Source: Enoplolaimus lenunculus
Taxonomy: Eukaryota; Nematoda; Enoplea; Enoplida; Thoracostomopsidae
DNA length: 64,000 bases
Assembly: GCA_030248215.1 (NCBI GenBank)
Contig: JASANG010000784.1
Coordinates: forward strand, 1-64,000
Direction: 5' to 3'
Made by a program: the position numbers and the translations under genes. Numbering within the stretch: the first letter of the stretch is position 1; every line of letters begins with the position of its first letter. Below, piece by piece: positions 16,486-25,854 of the stretch. Below the pieces are notes generated by a model. The model did not search any database, was not told the DNA's origin, and saw only the letters and a list, made by a program, of their open reading frames with translations.

Positions 16486-19439
16486 ATGTCTAAAACAACA
16501 ACACGATATCAAACCAGCCACAATTCAGAAGGAACAACTGAGTTTGAAGGGTACACGCGGAGCTATTATCATACTGATGGAAAGAATATCGAGGTAGAAG
16601 CATTATACATTAATTCTCATTTTAAGATATGCTTCACTTTCGAATCTTAAACAACGTTACGGTGTGACCCGAAAAAGAGGGGGGTAATAAGATGGGATTC
16701 CCCATTTTGGGTCTCAATCAATAGGAGTCTGTATCCCTAATAAAACTCCCTAATCGGATAAAGTCCCTAAACCCTAATTAGAGTGCATAAATGTCAATTA
16801 TCCCTAATTGTAGTGCATAAATGACTCCAAAACCAAGTAAAGTTATGTGTTCGAAACTTTAAAGCGTACTTCAGTTTTGAAAGTACGTTCCAAAGTGTAA
16901 CGTTGCATTATCGATCAATGCTATACCGGACATATATATCATTAACGAAGGGTGGCGGAGGGTGGGTTGAAAATAAATAACAGTCCGTAACCGAATAACA
17001 AGGGGGGTCCCTCTGGAGAGGCCAAATAAATATCTGTCCACCCCCTCTTATTCGGGTCATTACAGTATTTACTTTGACATTACGAAAAATAAACGGATAT
17101 AATAGTCTTTTAGGCAATAGACTTAGACTTAGATATAAACCGGATAATTTTTTACCAATTGGGGCAAGATTTTTTAGTGCTGTTTCACTAAATAATTAAT
17201 GACATTTAAATTCGACAAACGACTTATAGATCAAGTAATATATCTTCAGATATCGTTCAAAGTCTTTACAGTTTTGTAAATTTTAAGCTCAAAATTAATA
17301 ATTTTTTGGCCATTTTTTTCGCTATAATCAAATGCTATTTTTGAATGTTTTCTTTATTTCGCAGCCAATATTCGAACATCGCTATTATTCAAATTCAACT
17401 GAACGCGAAGAAAATTCAGATCCACCAATGCTTGATGGAAGACATCAACCGAAATTGTTGAGCATTGAGCCTGCACAACGTGTTGTCCCCCAGCTAACGT
17501 ATCCTGCAGTACAACCTGTTGTCAGTGTACCGGTTTACCGGGCACATCAAAGATCAAAGGCCAGCCCGACACCGGTTAAGGCTGTAGAATCGCGTACTCC
17601 TAGTCGAATTCAAAACGAAAGGTATATAATTGTTTATTTTAAATGTATGCCCGTATTCTCAAATGTGTAATAGCATCAATCACCAGTTGGTGACAGATCG
17701 TGTAACTTTGAAACCAGCGCATGGTGAGATTCGAAATTCAGCACATTGTTTGCGTTTGATTTGCACTATTTCTGTATCAATTTTGAAATCTGCAATTGCA
17801 GACGTTCGTCAGTTTGAATACCTATTGCAAACTGATGATAGGTGCTATAGTCATTTCAGAATATGCGCCTTCAAAAAACATTAAAATTTGAACACTATTT
17901 ACTGTACACTGTAAATTCCGATGAGTTGGTTAATCAATTCAGCTTGCGTGTTGGTTATTTCTGAATTAATAATATCAGTTAACATTAACTCACTCTGAGT
18001 TGAGTGGTTTCTCACTCTGAGTTGAGTTGACTATGGGTGAGTTGATTAGTTAACTCAGAATGAATTGAATCGACTCAAAATTCTGAGTTCTGATAGTCTT
18101 AACTCACGCTGAGTGGATTCAACTCATTCTGAGTTAAAATTAACTCATTAAAATGTACAGTGTAAATAGTGTAACCTTACAAATCATGTTGAGCTAGCGA
18201 TTTGGTGTTCCCAAATTATATATTATCTCGGTAGTAGTGAATTTATAATCTGGCTGAAAATGGATAGTAAAATGACGGAAATGAATAATGGATATTTAAA
18301 AATCTAAAAAAATTCGAAAAATTGTTTTATACACAGTTTACGATTTTGGATGAATTTCGGTATTGTTATTACAAAAATTGATGCCCAATTGTACCGGAAA
18401 TCGAAACGTATATATCCGGTTACATATCGATAATACCTTTGACATTGCTAATTAAACAAAGAACGCTTATATCAGCAGCCTAGCGAAACGTCACACGGAC
18501 GCAGCAGCTGAGATACAAAAACCACGAGGGCTCAGACGTTTGAGTGTAATTAAACGAAATTAGGTCACAAGTCAATGCTAAACGAAAATTGTGAGCGAAG
18601 CGAGTGGGAAGCCAAATGCAGTTGCAATAATTTGAATGGAAGGATCTTTGATTTTTTGGCCCATGTATAGAACGGGGCCGGATCGATCTTCGACGGGGCT
18701 GTAATCACTGTAAATTTCAGTGAGTTAATTTTAACTCAGAATGAGTTGAATCCACTCAGAGGTCTGAGCTCTGAATTAGGTCTTTCAGAACTCAGAGGTC
18801 TGAATTGATTAAATTCATTCTGAGGTAATTAATCAACTCACCCGGAATGAAATCTGCTCAGTGTGAGTAAATGTTTACTGATATTAACTCGAAATAACCA
18901 ATTGTCTCTCCGAGTTGATTAATCAACTCATCAGGAGTTACAGTGATAGCGTCAGTTTACGCTTAGACTTTAGGCTTAGGCTTGGGAATATGCTTATACT
19001 ACTGTTACGGCCCTTTTCTATACATGAGCACTTTATTTATAAAATTTTCATTAAAAGTTATGAACAATTTTCTCAATGCAAAAATAAAATTTCCATTCTG
19101 ATCCACCTGCAACGCTCTGATGATTATTTTAGATACTACGACGACCAAATCGAACCGCTTGATTTGGTTCCAGCACGAGCACCAGGGCCAGCCGGTCGCG
19201 GCCACCCACGGCATCCTGAACACCCACCCCATCCAGGACATGCAAAGTCTTACCCTGAAGAAACCTATACTGCCGTATACCCGGTACCTCAACGTGAAAA
19301 ACGCATTGAACACGTCGTCTACCCTGAACGGCACCGGAAAGGCTCCAAGCCTGGTCATAAACCAAAAGAAATTTTGGTTCTACCCACAGAATATGTGGTT
19401 CGCCCGCGTCGACGCCCTACCGGATACTATGTATATTAG
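16486..19439 (+). CDS. Probable three-exon gene, Tyr/Pro/Arg-rich 223-residue protein of unknown function
   Basis: I do not recognise this protein. Exons 16486-16593, 17365-17621 and 19133-19439 join in phase (0, then 2) with good splice sites: GAG/gtagaa, tttcgcag/CC, AAAG/gtatat, gattattttag/AT. The start has A at -3. Residues 1-36 are Ser/Thr-rich (RSYYHTDG); 37-121 hold HRYYSNSTERE, a Pro/Val stretch and PTPVKAVESRTPSR; 122-223 hold RYYDDQIEPLD, a Pro/His/Gly run (GRGHPRHPEHPPHPGH), basic patches and a C-terminus RRRPTGYYVY. No signal peptide, membrane segment or cysteine pattern, so an intrinsically disordered cytosolic or nuclear protein is most likely. AATAAA lies at 19614. The introns contain MITEs. 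It could also be the 3' part of a longer gene with unseen upstream exons. Confidence 0.6.
16660..17065. mobile_element. Family E MITE (CTGTAGTGACCCGAATAAGAG ends), full length, in intron 1
   Basis: Inverted ends read CTGTARTGACCCGAATAAG and are flanked by TA on both sides. Internal landmarks are CCCTAATTAGAGT, AGCGTACTT, CATTATCGCTCAAGC, ATATATCAGTAACGAAGGG and AACAGTCCGTAACCGAATAACAAGGGG. Closest full relatives: 21083, 29264 (inverted) and 55494 (inverted). Confidence 0.8.
17649..17868. mobile_element. Family F MITE (GCCCGTATTCTCAAATGTGT ends), in intron 2
   Basis: The left end GCCCGTATTCTCAAATGTG and right end TTTCAGAATATGCGC are inverted. Core modules are CACCAGTTGGTGA, TGCGTTTGATTTGCAC, TCTGCAATTGCAGACG and AACTGATGATAGGTG. 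Two more copies lie at 46668 and 54431. Confidence 0.75.
17907..18162. mobile_element. Family D MITE in intron 2
   Basis: Complete inverted ends CACTGTAAATTCCGATGAG and, reversed, CACTGTACATTTTAATGAG, with TA on both sides. Core of GAGTTGA/TCAACTC modules. Confidence 0.8.
18658..19028 (-). mobile_element. Telomere-like hAT MITE, type I variant, split by a nested family D MITE
   Basis: Left end GGCCCATGTATAGAACGGGG; right end CGGCCCTTTTCTATACATGAGC. TTAGGCTTAGG runs lie in the right part. A complete family D element (18706-18945) interrupts it, so this element is the older of the two. It lies in intron 2, ending about 100 bp before the last exon of the 16486 gene. Confidence 0.75.
18706..18945. 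mobile_element. Family D MITE nested in the telomere-like MITE
   Basis: Complete ends CACTGTAAATTTCAGTGAG and, reversed, CACTGTAACTCCTGATGAG. The host element resumes directly on the other side. Confidence 0.8.
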
Positions 19440-19518
19440 AGTTCTTTTCAAAGAAAGTCATTTTAAGTTTTATACTACGGGTGGACGTGCTTCGTGTTTG
19501 TTTTTAATGGAGTTTCTA

Positions 19519-19568
19519 CACTGTAAATTTCAGGGAGTTGATTTTAACTCAGAATGAATTGAATCAAC
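19519..19568. mobile_element. Left-end fragment of a family D MITE in the 3' UTR
   Basis: CACTGTAAATTTCAGGGAG and the next 30 bp match the family D left end, then the match stops. It falls between the stop codon and AATAAA of the 16486 gene, so it is probably transcribed. Confidence 0.6.
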
Positions 19569-19879
19569 AGTTTCTATAAAGTGTATTATTTTAAATTATT
19601 GGATCGACAAACGAATAAAATTAAAAACACGACAGAACTAACACACTCACACACTCAATCTGGCGCCCATGCAAATTTATTAAACTTTTTCGTCGTTTGC
19701 CGAACAATCAGCGAAGCCAAATTAACCAATTTTCCTTGTTAGTCTTAACATCAGGCTTGTAAAACCAACTCATGATGCTAAAGGCAAGGTGGCCAAATAG
19801 TAGTTTTACGTGGTCATGTTGTTGAGTGCACGAGTAGGCTCATCTTCCCTGAGCATCGGTGTGATTCCGAGCTCACTTA

Positions 19880-19978
19880 ACATACCAAATATATATGTAT
19901 ATATACATATTTAAATATATATTCATATATTTATATATATTTATATACACACATATATATATATATATATATTTGTAT
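19880..19978. repeat. (AT)n-rich microsatellite
   Basis: Alternating ATATAT/ATATTT/ATACAT sequence of about 100 bp, including a pure AT run near 19955. Confidence 0.85.
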
Positions 19979-20279
19979 GTAGAAGCTTGGGGTATTCATT
20001 CAAAGCTATAGTTCTTTTGTATTTTGTGTCTGTGTTCTTTATAACACGATTTAAAGTGAGTCAATTTAAAAAATATCTTGTGAATCGGTGCTAAATCAAC
20101 TATAATACAAACAAAACTCTGTACCCCGTTGCGTTTACTAAGGCCCGCATATGAGTGTATATAATTTTTCGTGAAAAGGGGACGTTTTCATGGTTGTTTT
20201 GATCAAAACATGAAAGTTGTTTGTCGAGGAATCTGTATTCGTGGCCTTGGCACGGAACAAACGACTAAATAATACTTAA

Positions 20280-20405
20280 GTGTTTCGGACACTGGAGCTT
20301 TTTGGCTTCAGTATCCGGGGCACTGATGCTGTTTTGGCGTTTTGGCTTCAGTGTCACGGATACTGAAGTCCAAATGCTTCAGTATCCAGGATGCTGAAAC
20401 TAAGA
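20280..20405. repeat. Cluster of GGATACTGAAG-type inverted motifs
   Basis: CTTCAGTATCC, GGATACTGAAG, GGCTTCAGTGTC and GGATGCTGAAAC recur in both orientations within 125 bp and could fold into hairpins. Unknown origin. Confidence 0.5.
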
Positions 20406-20452
20406 AAGTTTCAGAGTATATGACACTATCCCATCAATAGTTATCTGATGTA

Positions 20453-20672
20453 CTGTAGTGACCCGAATAAGAGGGGAGTAATAAGAGGGGGTCCCTCTAG
20501 GACCACGTAATTAGAATCCGAAATTTTAAAGCGTGCTTAAATTTTGAAAGTACATTCCTAAGTGCATTATCGCTCAAGCTCTCGACACAAGAGTAACCAA
20601 ATAACAAGGGGGGGTGTCCTCTGGAGATGTCAAATAAATATCAGTCCCCTCCTCTTATTCGGGTCACTGCAG
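20453..20672. mobile_element. Family E MITE, internally deleted
   Basis: Both TA-flanked ends are present, but at 220 bp the element lacks about half of the interior found in the 406-bp copy at 16660. Confidence 0.75.
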
Positions 20673-21082
20673 TACGCATGTGCACGATATTAGTTGCATA
20701 AACTATGTTCAGGAGGGCAGTCTTTGGCCTTTCTGCATTTCTGTCCCTCGGTATGGTTCTGGCATGTTATAGTACGCTCCAACGGTAAGCCCAACAATTA
20801 TTTGGCAACGCTTCATGGGTCCAGTGAATATTACCAAAACTCGGCCCCACAGGAAAGAGTACCAGCTTGTGTTTTCTGCCTGAAATTTGTCATACTCAGC
20901 GCTTCAGTTTTAGCTAACTTTGAAACCAGATGACTGCTGACGTCGTTATTAACGATACAGTTAAAAGAGTTTGGATCAATATCCAACCACGGCATGGCTT
21001 TCCTTTAATATAAGAGCAAGGCTAAAGAATTGAAAACAGAAATATACGCTCAAATGGTCAGCGCTTCACTTATAAAACAATA

Positions 21083-21508
21083 CTGTATTGACCCGAATAA
21101 GAGGGGGTTCCCATTTTGAGTCCGAATCAATTGGAGTCCGTATCCCTAATAAGAGTCCGTAAGCGGATAGAGTCCCTAAACCTTAATTAGAGTTCATAAA
21201 TGTCAGTTATCCTTAAATGTAATGCATAAATGACTCCACGACCAAATAATTTGAGTTTGAAACTTTAAAGCGTACTTAAATTTTAAAAGTACATTCCTAT
21301 TATAACCTTGCATTATCGCTCAAGCTATCGACACAAGACAAATAAACGTTTAATTCAACGGATAATTACAGTACCGGATATATCAGTAACGAAGGGCGGC
21401 GGTGCGTGGGATAAAAATAAATAACAGTCTGTAACCAAATAACAAGGGGGGCACCATCTTGAGAGGCCAAATAAATATCAGTCCCCCCTCTTATTGGGGT
21501 CATTACAG
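21083..21508. mobile_element. Family E MITE, full length
   Basis: Ends CTGTATTGACCCGAATAAG and, reversed, CTGTAATGACCCCAATAAG, flanked by TA. It shares all internal landmarks with the 16660 copy. Confidence 0.8.
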
Positions 21509-21568
21509 TACCTTAGTCTACACAACAAAAGGCAAGGTTCATGAGTAGGTTTGTGTATAACATATCTT

Positions 21569-21715
21569 GGCCAATGTAAAGCGCAAGAATGAGTTTATTC
21601 CTTAGCCGAAGCGTAAACCTAAAGCCTGAGCCAAACTAAAATTTTAGTCTAAAGCTTAAGCTTACTCTATTGCAGTCCCACAGAAAAACGTTCCGCCGCT
21701 GATCTTTACACGGGC
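21569..21715 (+). mobile_element. Telomere-like hAT MITE, type I, short copy
   Basis: Ends GGCCAATGTAAAG and GATCTTTACACGGGC. The flanks are ACATATCT at 21560-21567 and 21716-21723, a perfect 8-bp target duplication. Part of the left half is missing relative to other copies. Confidence 0.85.
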
Positions 21716-22413
21716 ACATATCTGAAAAGCAAAGCCTTACGGAAGGTTTTCATGACGGCAGAGGGAATATTGGCAAAGAGCTTACCGCTAGCGCCACAGC
21801 AGAAAGATATTTTTGCGACAATATGTAAAAACGAAATTTGGAATTATGTTAAATCATAACTGAAGTGCCTATAAATCAATCCCAGTGGATTCAGCAAATC
21901 GATAGTAAAGCTACATCCTATTCCAGTCAAGTCCCCGTAGCATCACATTGAAATAGACCTCGTGACAATGCACCGAAAATAACTTTTCTAATTGCGAAAC
22001 CTCAAGAAAAATGAAACTCAACTGAAAATTGATGCTAATTTTTTACCTTCTAAAGTATTTCAAACTTTGAAAAGTCTGAAACCTAAATACTTGGTTTTTA
22101 AAATTCGACATTCTATTATTTTTTCAATAAAATTTTTGTTATCAAAATTTGTTTGTTGTTTTTCAAGTTGTTTAAAACCAAACACTTGTGCAGAACGCTA
22201 ATAGAACAGAATGAAAAAAGTTTGAATTTCGAAAAAGAAAATTCCATTAATCCGTATTTGGAAAAATTAAACTTTATCACAGCCAAGATGAATTATTCCG
22301 GGGAAACATGTTAAGCTAACCCTTTTTCCACGGGTGAAATCCTTATGTTGGAAAAGTCAAACTACGACTAAAACAAGCTTTAGTGTAATTTTTCCGAGAG
22401 GGGAATGCCAAGT

Positions 22414-22855
22414 TAGTAATTAAATTAAACTATGCCACCGGATCAAGTATTGTTGCTTCCGTTTCAGGCGCATTTCCATGATTTTAAGGGGGGCAGGTCT
22501 AACCAATCAAATTAAACTATAACCCTGGATCAAGTATTGTTGCTTCCGTTTCAGGCGCATTTCCATTATTTTAAGGGGGGCAGGTCTAACCAATCAAATT
22601 AAACTATAACCCTGGATCAAGTATTGTTGCTTCCGTTTCAGGCGCATTTCCATTATTTTAAGGGGGGCAGGTCTAACCAATCAAATTAAACTATAACCCT
22701 GGATCAAGTATTGTTGCTTCCGTTTCAGGCGCATTTCCATTATTTTAAGGGGGGCAGGTCTAACCAATCAAATTAAACTATAACCCTGGATCAAGTATTG
22801 TTGCTTCCGTTTCAGGCGCATTTCCATGATTTTGGGGGCAGATCTAACCAATCAG
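22414..22855 (+). repeat. Satellite of about five 87-bp units
   Basis: Units begin at about 22414, 22501, 22588, 22675 and 22762. Each carries AACCAATCAAATTAAACTAT, TATTGTTGCTTCCGTTTCAGG and TTAAGGGGGGCAGGTCT. The three inner units are practically identical and the outer two diverge, as expected for unequal exchange. Each unit contains CCAAT and a TTTCAG run. Confidence 0.95.
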
Positions 22856-23037
22856 GAGTTATTAGCAAAGGTTATAGTTGTGAAGCATTTGTTTTAGAAA
22901 TTCACGAGCGAAACGAGTTTAAAGCTTGACACAAATTTTTTAAATTGTTTTGTTCAAGTGAATATTTCGGTTTGGAATGTGCCCGAAACGTGGAAAACTA
23001 CAAAAGAATCTACGTCTAATCTTAACACGGATATTTC

Positions 23038-23235
23038 AGCTAATGTAAAGAACACGGGCGGAACAGTATTATAAGCATATTCCTAAGCCTAAAACCTAAG
23101 CCTAAGCGTAAGCCTAAGCGTAAAGCCTAAGCGTAACTCTAAGCCTAAGGTAAGCAAAAGAATTAGTCTAAAGCCTAAAGCTTACTCTATTTTTGTTCCA
23201 CAGAAAACGTTCCGCCCATGATCTTTACATGAGCC
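23038..23235 (+). mobile_element. Telomere-like hAT MITE, type I
   Basis: Ends AGCTAATGTAAAGAACACGG and GATCTTTACATGAGCC, flanked by GATATTTC/GATGTTTC (7 of 8 bases equal). The body holds at least six GCCTAA-type hexamers. Confidence 0.85.
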
Positions 23236-23329
23236 GATGTTTCAAATAAAACTATTGACCTCGCCTTGTGCTGTTTGGTGTCAGGTCATCATATACGTGC
23301 CACGTCTCCCTGATCTTTTCAGGTGCCGC

Positions 23330-23460
23330 TTTTTGTCACTATTTGAGGAAAGCAGGGAACACGGACGGCGCCGAAGGATGATACACGGTGATGGACTTCG
23401 CCGCCGTACGGGTGACGTACGGTGACGGACGGCGCCGGGCGTGGAGTATAGCGCAATCCT
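23330..23460. repeat. GC-rich patch, possible fragment of the GCGCTATACTT MITE
   Basis: GGACGGCGCCG occurs twice, with ACGGTGACGGACGGC runs, and the patch ends TATAGCGCAA like the right end of the element at 63741-63943. No matching left end was found. Confidence 0.4.
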
Positions 23461-23644
23461 TAAGATTACATTTCTGGATGGCATAACTTTATTAATATGA
23501 ACTTTTTTGTACCTGTTACAGGGGAGCTAATAATTTTTCAGGAGGAGCATACAAGGATACAAAGTTTATCAATGACTTACAAGCAAGGTTAAACATGAAA
23601 AGACGACGAAAAGACGATTTTACAAGCTATTAGAATGAATCCTG

Positions 23645-23843
23645 CACTGCAAAAAATGGTGAGTCAAATTGACTCTCTCCGAAATAGGCTCTTCCTGACT
23701 ACACAAACTGAGTCAAAATTCGACTCCGTCTGAGTCAAATTCGACTCAATTTGACTCTATCGGAGTCGAATTTAGACTCAATTTGTGTAGTCAGGAAAAG
23801 CCTATTTCGGAGAAGTCAATTTGACTCACCATTTTTTACAGTG
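23645..23843. mobile_element. Family C MITE
   Basis: Both ends (CACTGCAAAAAATGGTGAG and CTCACCATTTTTTACAGTG) and the standard core are present. The flanking dinucleotide is TG on both sides here, where other copies have TA. Confidence 0.8.
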
Positions 23844-24111
23844 TGAGCTTCAAGTTGTCGATCGCGACTAAAATGCGGTCAGGCCTTCTTGAAATGAAAA
23901 TTTGGTTCCGTTTGGGGCCCATAAAACACCATTACTATTATAATGGTGTATGAAATGTTTAACCCCTTCTCACATTGACTTGCCCATAGGCAACTCAGCG
24001 CAGTGTGTATACGTTAAATAATTTTTATCGCACAGTGTTTAACAATTGCAACACGTGTAGATAGTACTAAATCATCACAAGACACGGGAGCCCCCTCGGG
24101 CTCGAGCGTCA

Positions 24112-24222
24112 AGCTCCTATAGCTGAGTGGTGATGGTATACGCCTCTCACTCCAGTCACTGGAGTTCGAATCCTAGCATAAAAGTAGGTCTCAAGGCGAA
24201 TAGAAAATATTCATGTGATAAA
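24112..24222 (+). repeat. SINE-like element: tRNA-like head plus short body
   Basis: Box A-like TAGCTGAGTGGTGATGGT and box B GAGTTCGAATCC lie at tRNA spacing. A body follows with GAATAGAAAATATTCATGTGA. The same body follows a decayed box B at 36478-36560, which shows a dispersed unit larger than a tRNA. Confidence 0.55.
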
Positions 24223-24594
24223 GGGTTAAACTATACTGCGAATAATTTCTGTGAAGTTGGTTTGTATATTATTCATTTTAACAACGGAGAAATAAAATGG
24301 TTTTCAAAATTTAATATAAAATTTAGGAAAGGTGTGTTCAGGTGCTCAAAAATTATACCGAAAACTTATAGTATTTTTATAGTATGCTTTGATTTACGTT
24401 ATTTTCAATTGGGTCATAAATTTTAAGATGCATTTAAAGTTGATGTTTAGTCGATGCAATGTATTTAAATAGGATGCAAATCAAAGTGCGACTATAGCAC
24501 CAATAAGATAGCTAACGTATATTTACGCATTTGGTTCAATCCGGCCTAGTATTTGAACCTATATTGTTGCGCTTTCACTATTGTGTTATTTGTT

Positions 24595-24672
24595 ATTTTT
24601 TAATTTAAATATATAATATATTGATATATATATATTGATATGTTTTTTTATTTATTTATTTATTTATTTGCC
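24595..24672. repeat. AT-rich and (TTTA)n microsatellite
   Basis: ATATATTGATATATATATATTGATATG is followed by six TTTA units. Simple repeat. Confidence 0.85.
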
Positions 24673-25420
24673 ACAACAATTGTATTAAACTCCAAACCGC
24701 TGTATGTTTTAAATGTTTTTGTTTTGGGCAAAAATTAGGCCAGTATCTAAATTCCAAATAGTCGCACACAATCGCCTCCAAGTGATTTTTATCTTTTCTA
24801 GAAAAGTTATTACCCCGCTTGGAAATAAGGTGATTGGGCATTTTTGGACAACATACCCTTTCGGCAAGAGATGGTTCCCGATCCGAATCCGATTCGAAAG
24901 CGCGGAATGTGATTGTTTCAGTTTTGTCGTTTTGTTTACACCGAGGAGTTAACTTGTTTCGACAAGGTGTCGAATATGCAAATTGGCGTAAAATACCTTG
25001 GATTGGTAGCCATCCAAGGATTCATTATGGTATTTTGGATCTCTTGAAAATGGTGTATTTCTCAAATTTAAGAAGTTTTCTAGTCTGTTCTATATATTTT
25101 AGTTCTTATTGCGAAATAGGTTTTCGGGTTTCGAGCGTTTCAATTTGACTTAATTCGATCCGACCACTCATGGTTTGAGATCCGTGTCCGTGGAGTAACC
25201 CTTCGAGTCCCAACTCGCATTATTGCGTTTTTACTCGGGTGTTACAAGTTTTTATCCAGTGCACTACAAATTCTGTTAGCAGGTTTTTTTGCCGAATTCA
25301 AACAAACAAGTCTGTGGCAACCTAGCTAACAGATGCAATTTTTAGTTACATGACACTTCTGTAGCGCTTATGAAGAGCTTTCAACTAAAAGCAGTCGTAC
25401 GATTTTCCTAATGTCATTTG
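24673..25420. other. No supported gene
   Basis: An open frame of about 100 codons exists at 24834-25148 but lacks splice signals, a family match or codon character, so it is not called. Confidence 0.4.
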
Positions 25421-25497
25421 GCATAAGACGCCATTCCACCCCCGACAATTGTCCAACAGGCCAGATCGTCTAAAAGCCGTTACAATTCAGAACCGAC
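25421..25497 (-). pseudogene. Decayed copy of the last coding segment of FEX (copy 1)
   Basis: Read on the minus strand, GACGATCTGGCC, CTGTTGGACAATTGTCGGGG and GGAATGGCG align with the FEX terminal segment encoding ADLVCWAIVGVWMAV (translated here as DLACWTIVGGGMAS). The match covers about 75 bp, with changes that break the frame. It lies about 360 bp past the FEX stop codon and suggests a lost tandem paralogue or a local duplication. Confidence 0.55.
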
Positions 25498-25649
25498 GCC
25501 TATTAATGTATCCGTTCACATACTGGCAATGTTCAAACTTTTCACAAACTCATAAACCTAAGCTATTTTTTCAATGACTATCGTTTGTAAAACCCAAAAC
25601 GACTTTACTCTTCGTTAATTTCAGCTTCAAATTTTACCAAAACTTCATA

Positions 25650-25712
25650 TCAAAAGCGAACAGTCATCCAACTGCCGACAAAATAGGTCAACAAACCAAA
25701 TCTGCCACAAAA
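25650..25712 (-). pseudogene. Decayed copy of the last coding segment of FEX (copy 2)
   Basis: On the minus strand TTTGTGGCAGATTTGGTTTG is nearly identical to the FEX segment encoding FVADLVCW. Similarity continues through TATTTTGTCGGCAGTTGGATG to a TTTTGA end like the true terminus. A TGA replaces the Trp codon after the Cys. Confidence 0.6.
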
Positions 25713-25758
25713 ATCCATTTTAAATATGAAATTATTAGCTAAGAATTTACCATCGTCT

Positions 25759-25764
25759 TTTATT
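25759..25764 (-). terminator. Likely polyadenylation signal of FEX
   Basis: AATAAA on the minus strand, about 90 bp after the FEX stop codon. Confidence 0.5.
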
Positions 25765-25854
25765 TTGTCTTTCAAATTTGTCAAATATTTAATTAATTAT
25801 TATTACGAGCACAGGCCACAGTCGGTAAAATTTGCATGCCTGCCATCGTACTTC

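Noticed and set aside
19005-19365. Minus-strand open frames of 117 and 78 codons opposite the last exon of the 16486 gene
   Set aside because: They are shadows of the Pro/Arg-rich coding exon, whose GC-rich codons remove stops on the other strand.
22414-22855. CRISPR-like direct repeat array
   Set aside because: Units are contiguous without variable spacers and the genome is eukaryotic. It is a plain satellite.
24834-25148. Open frame of 104 codons
   Set aside because: No similarity to a known family, and it is bounded by ordinary AT-rich sequence. Probably chance.
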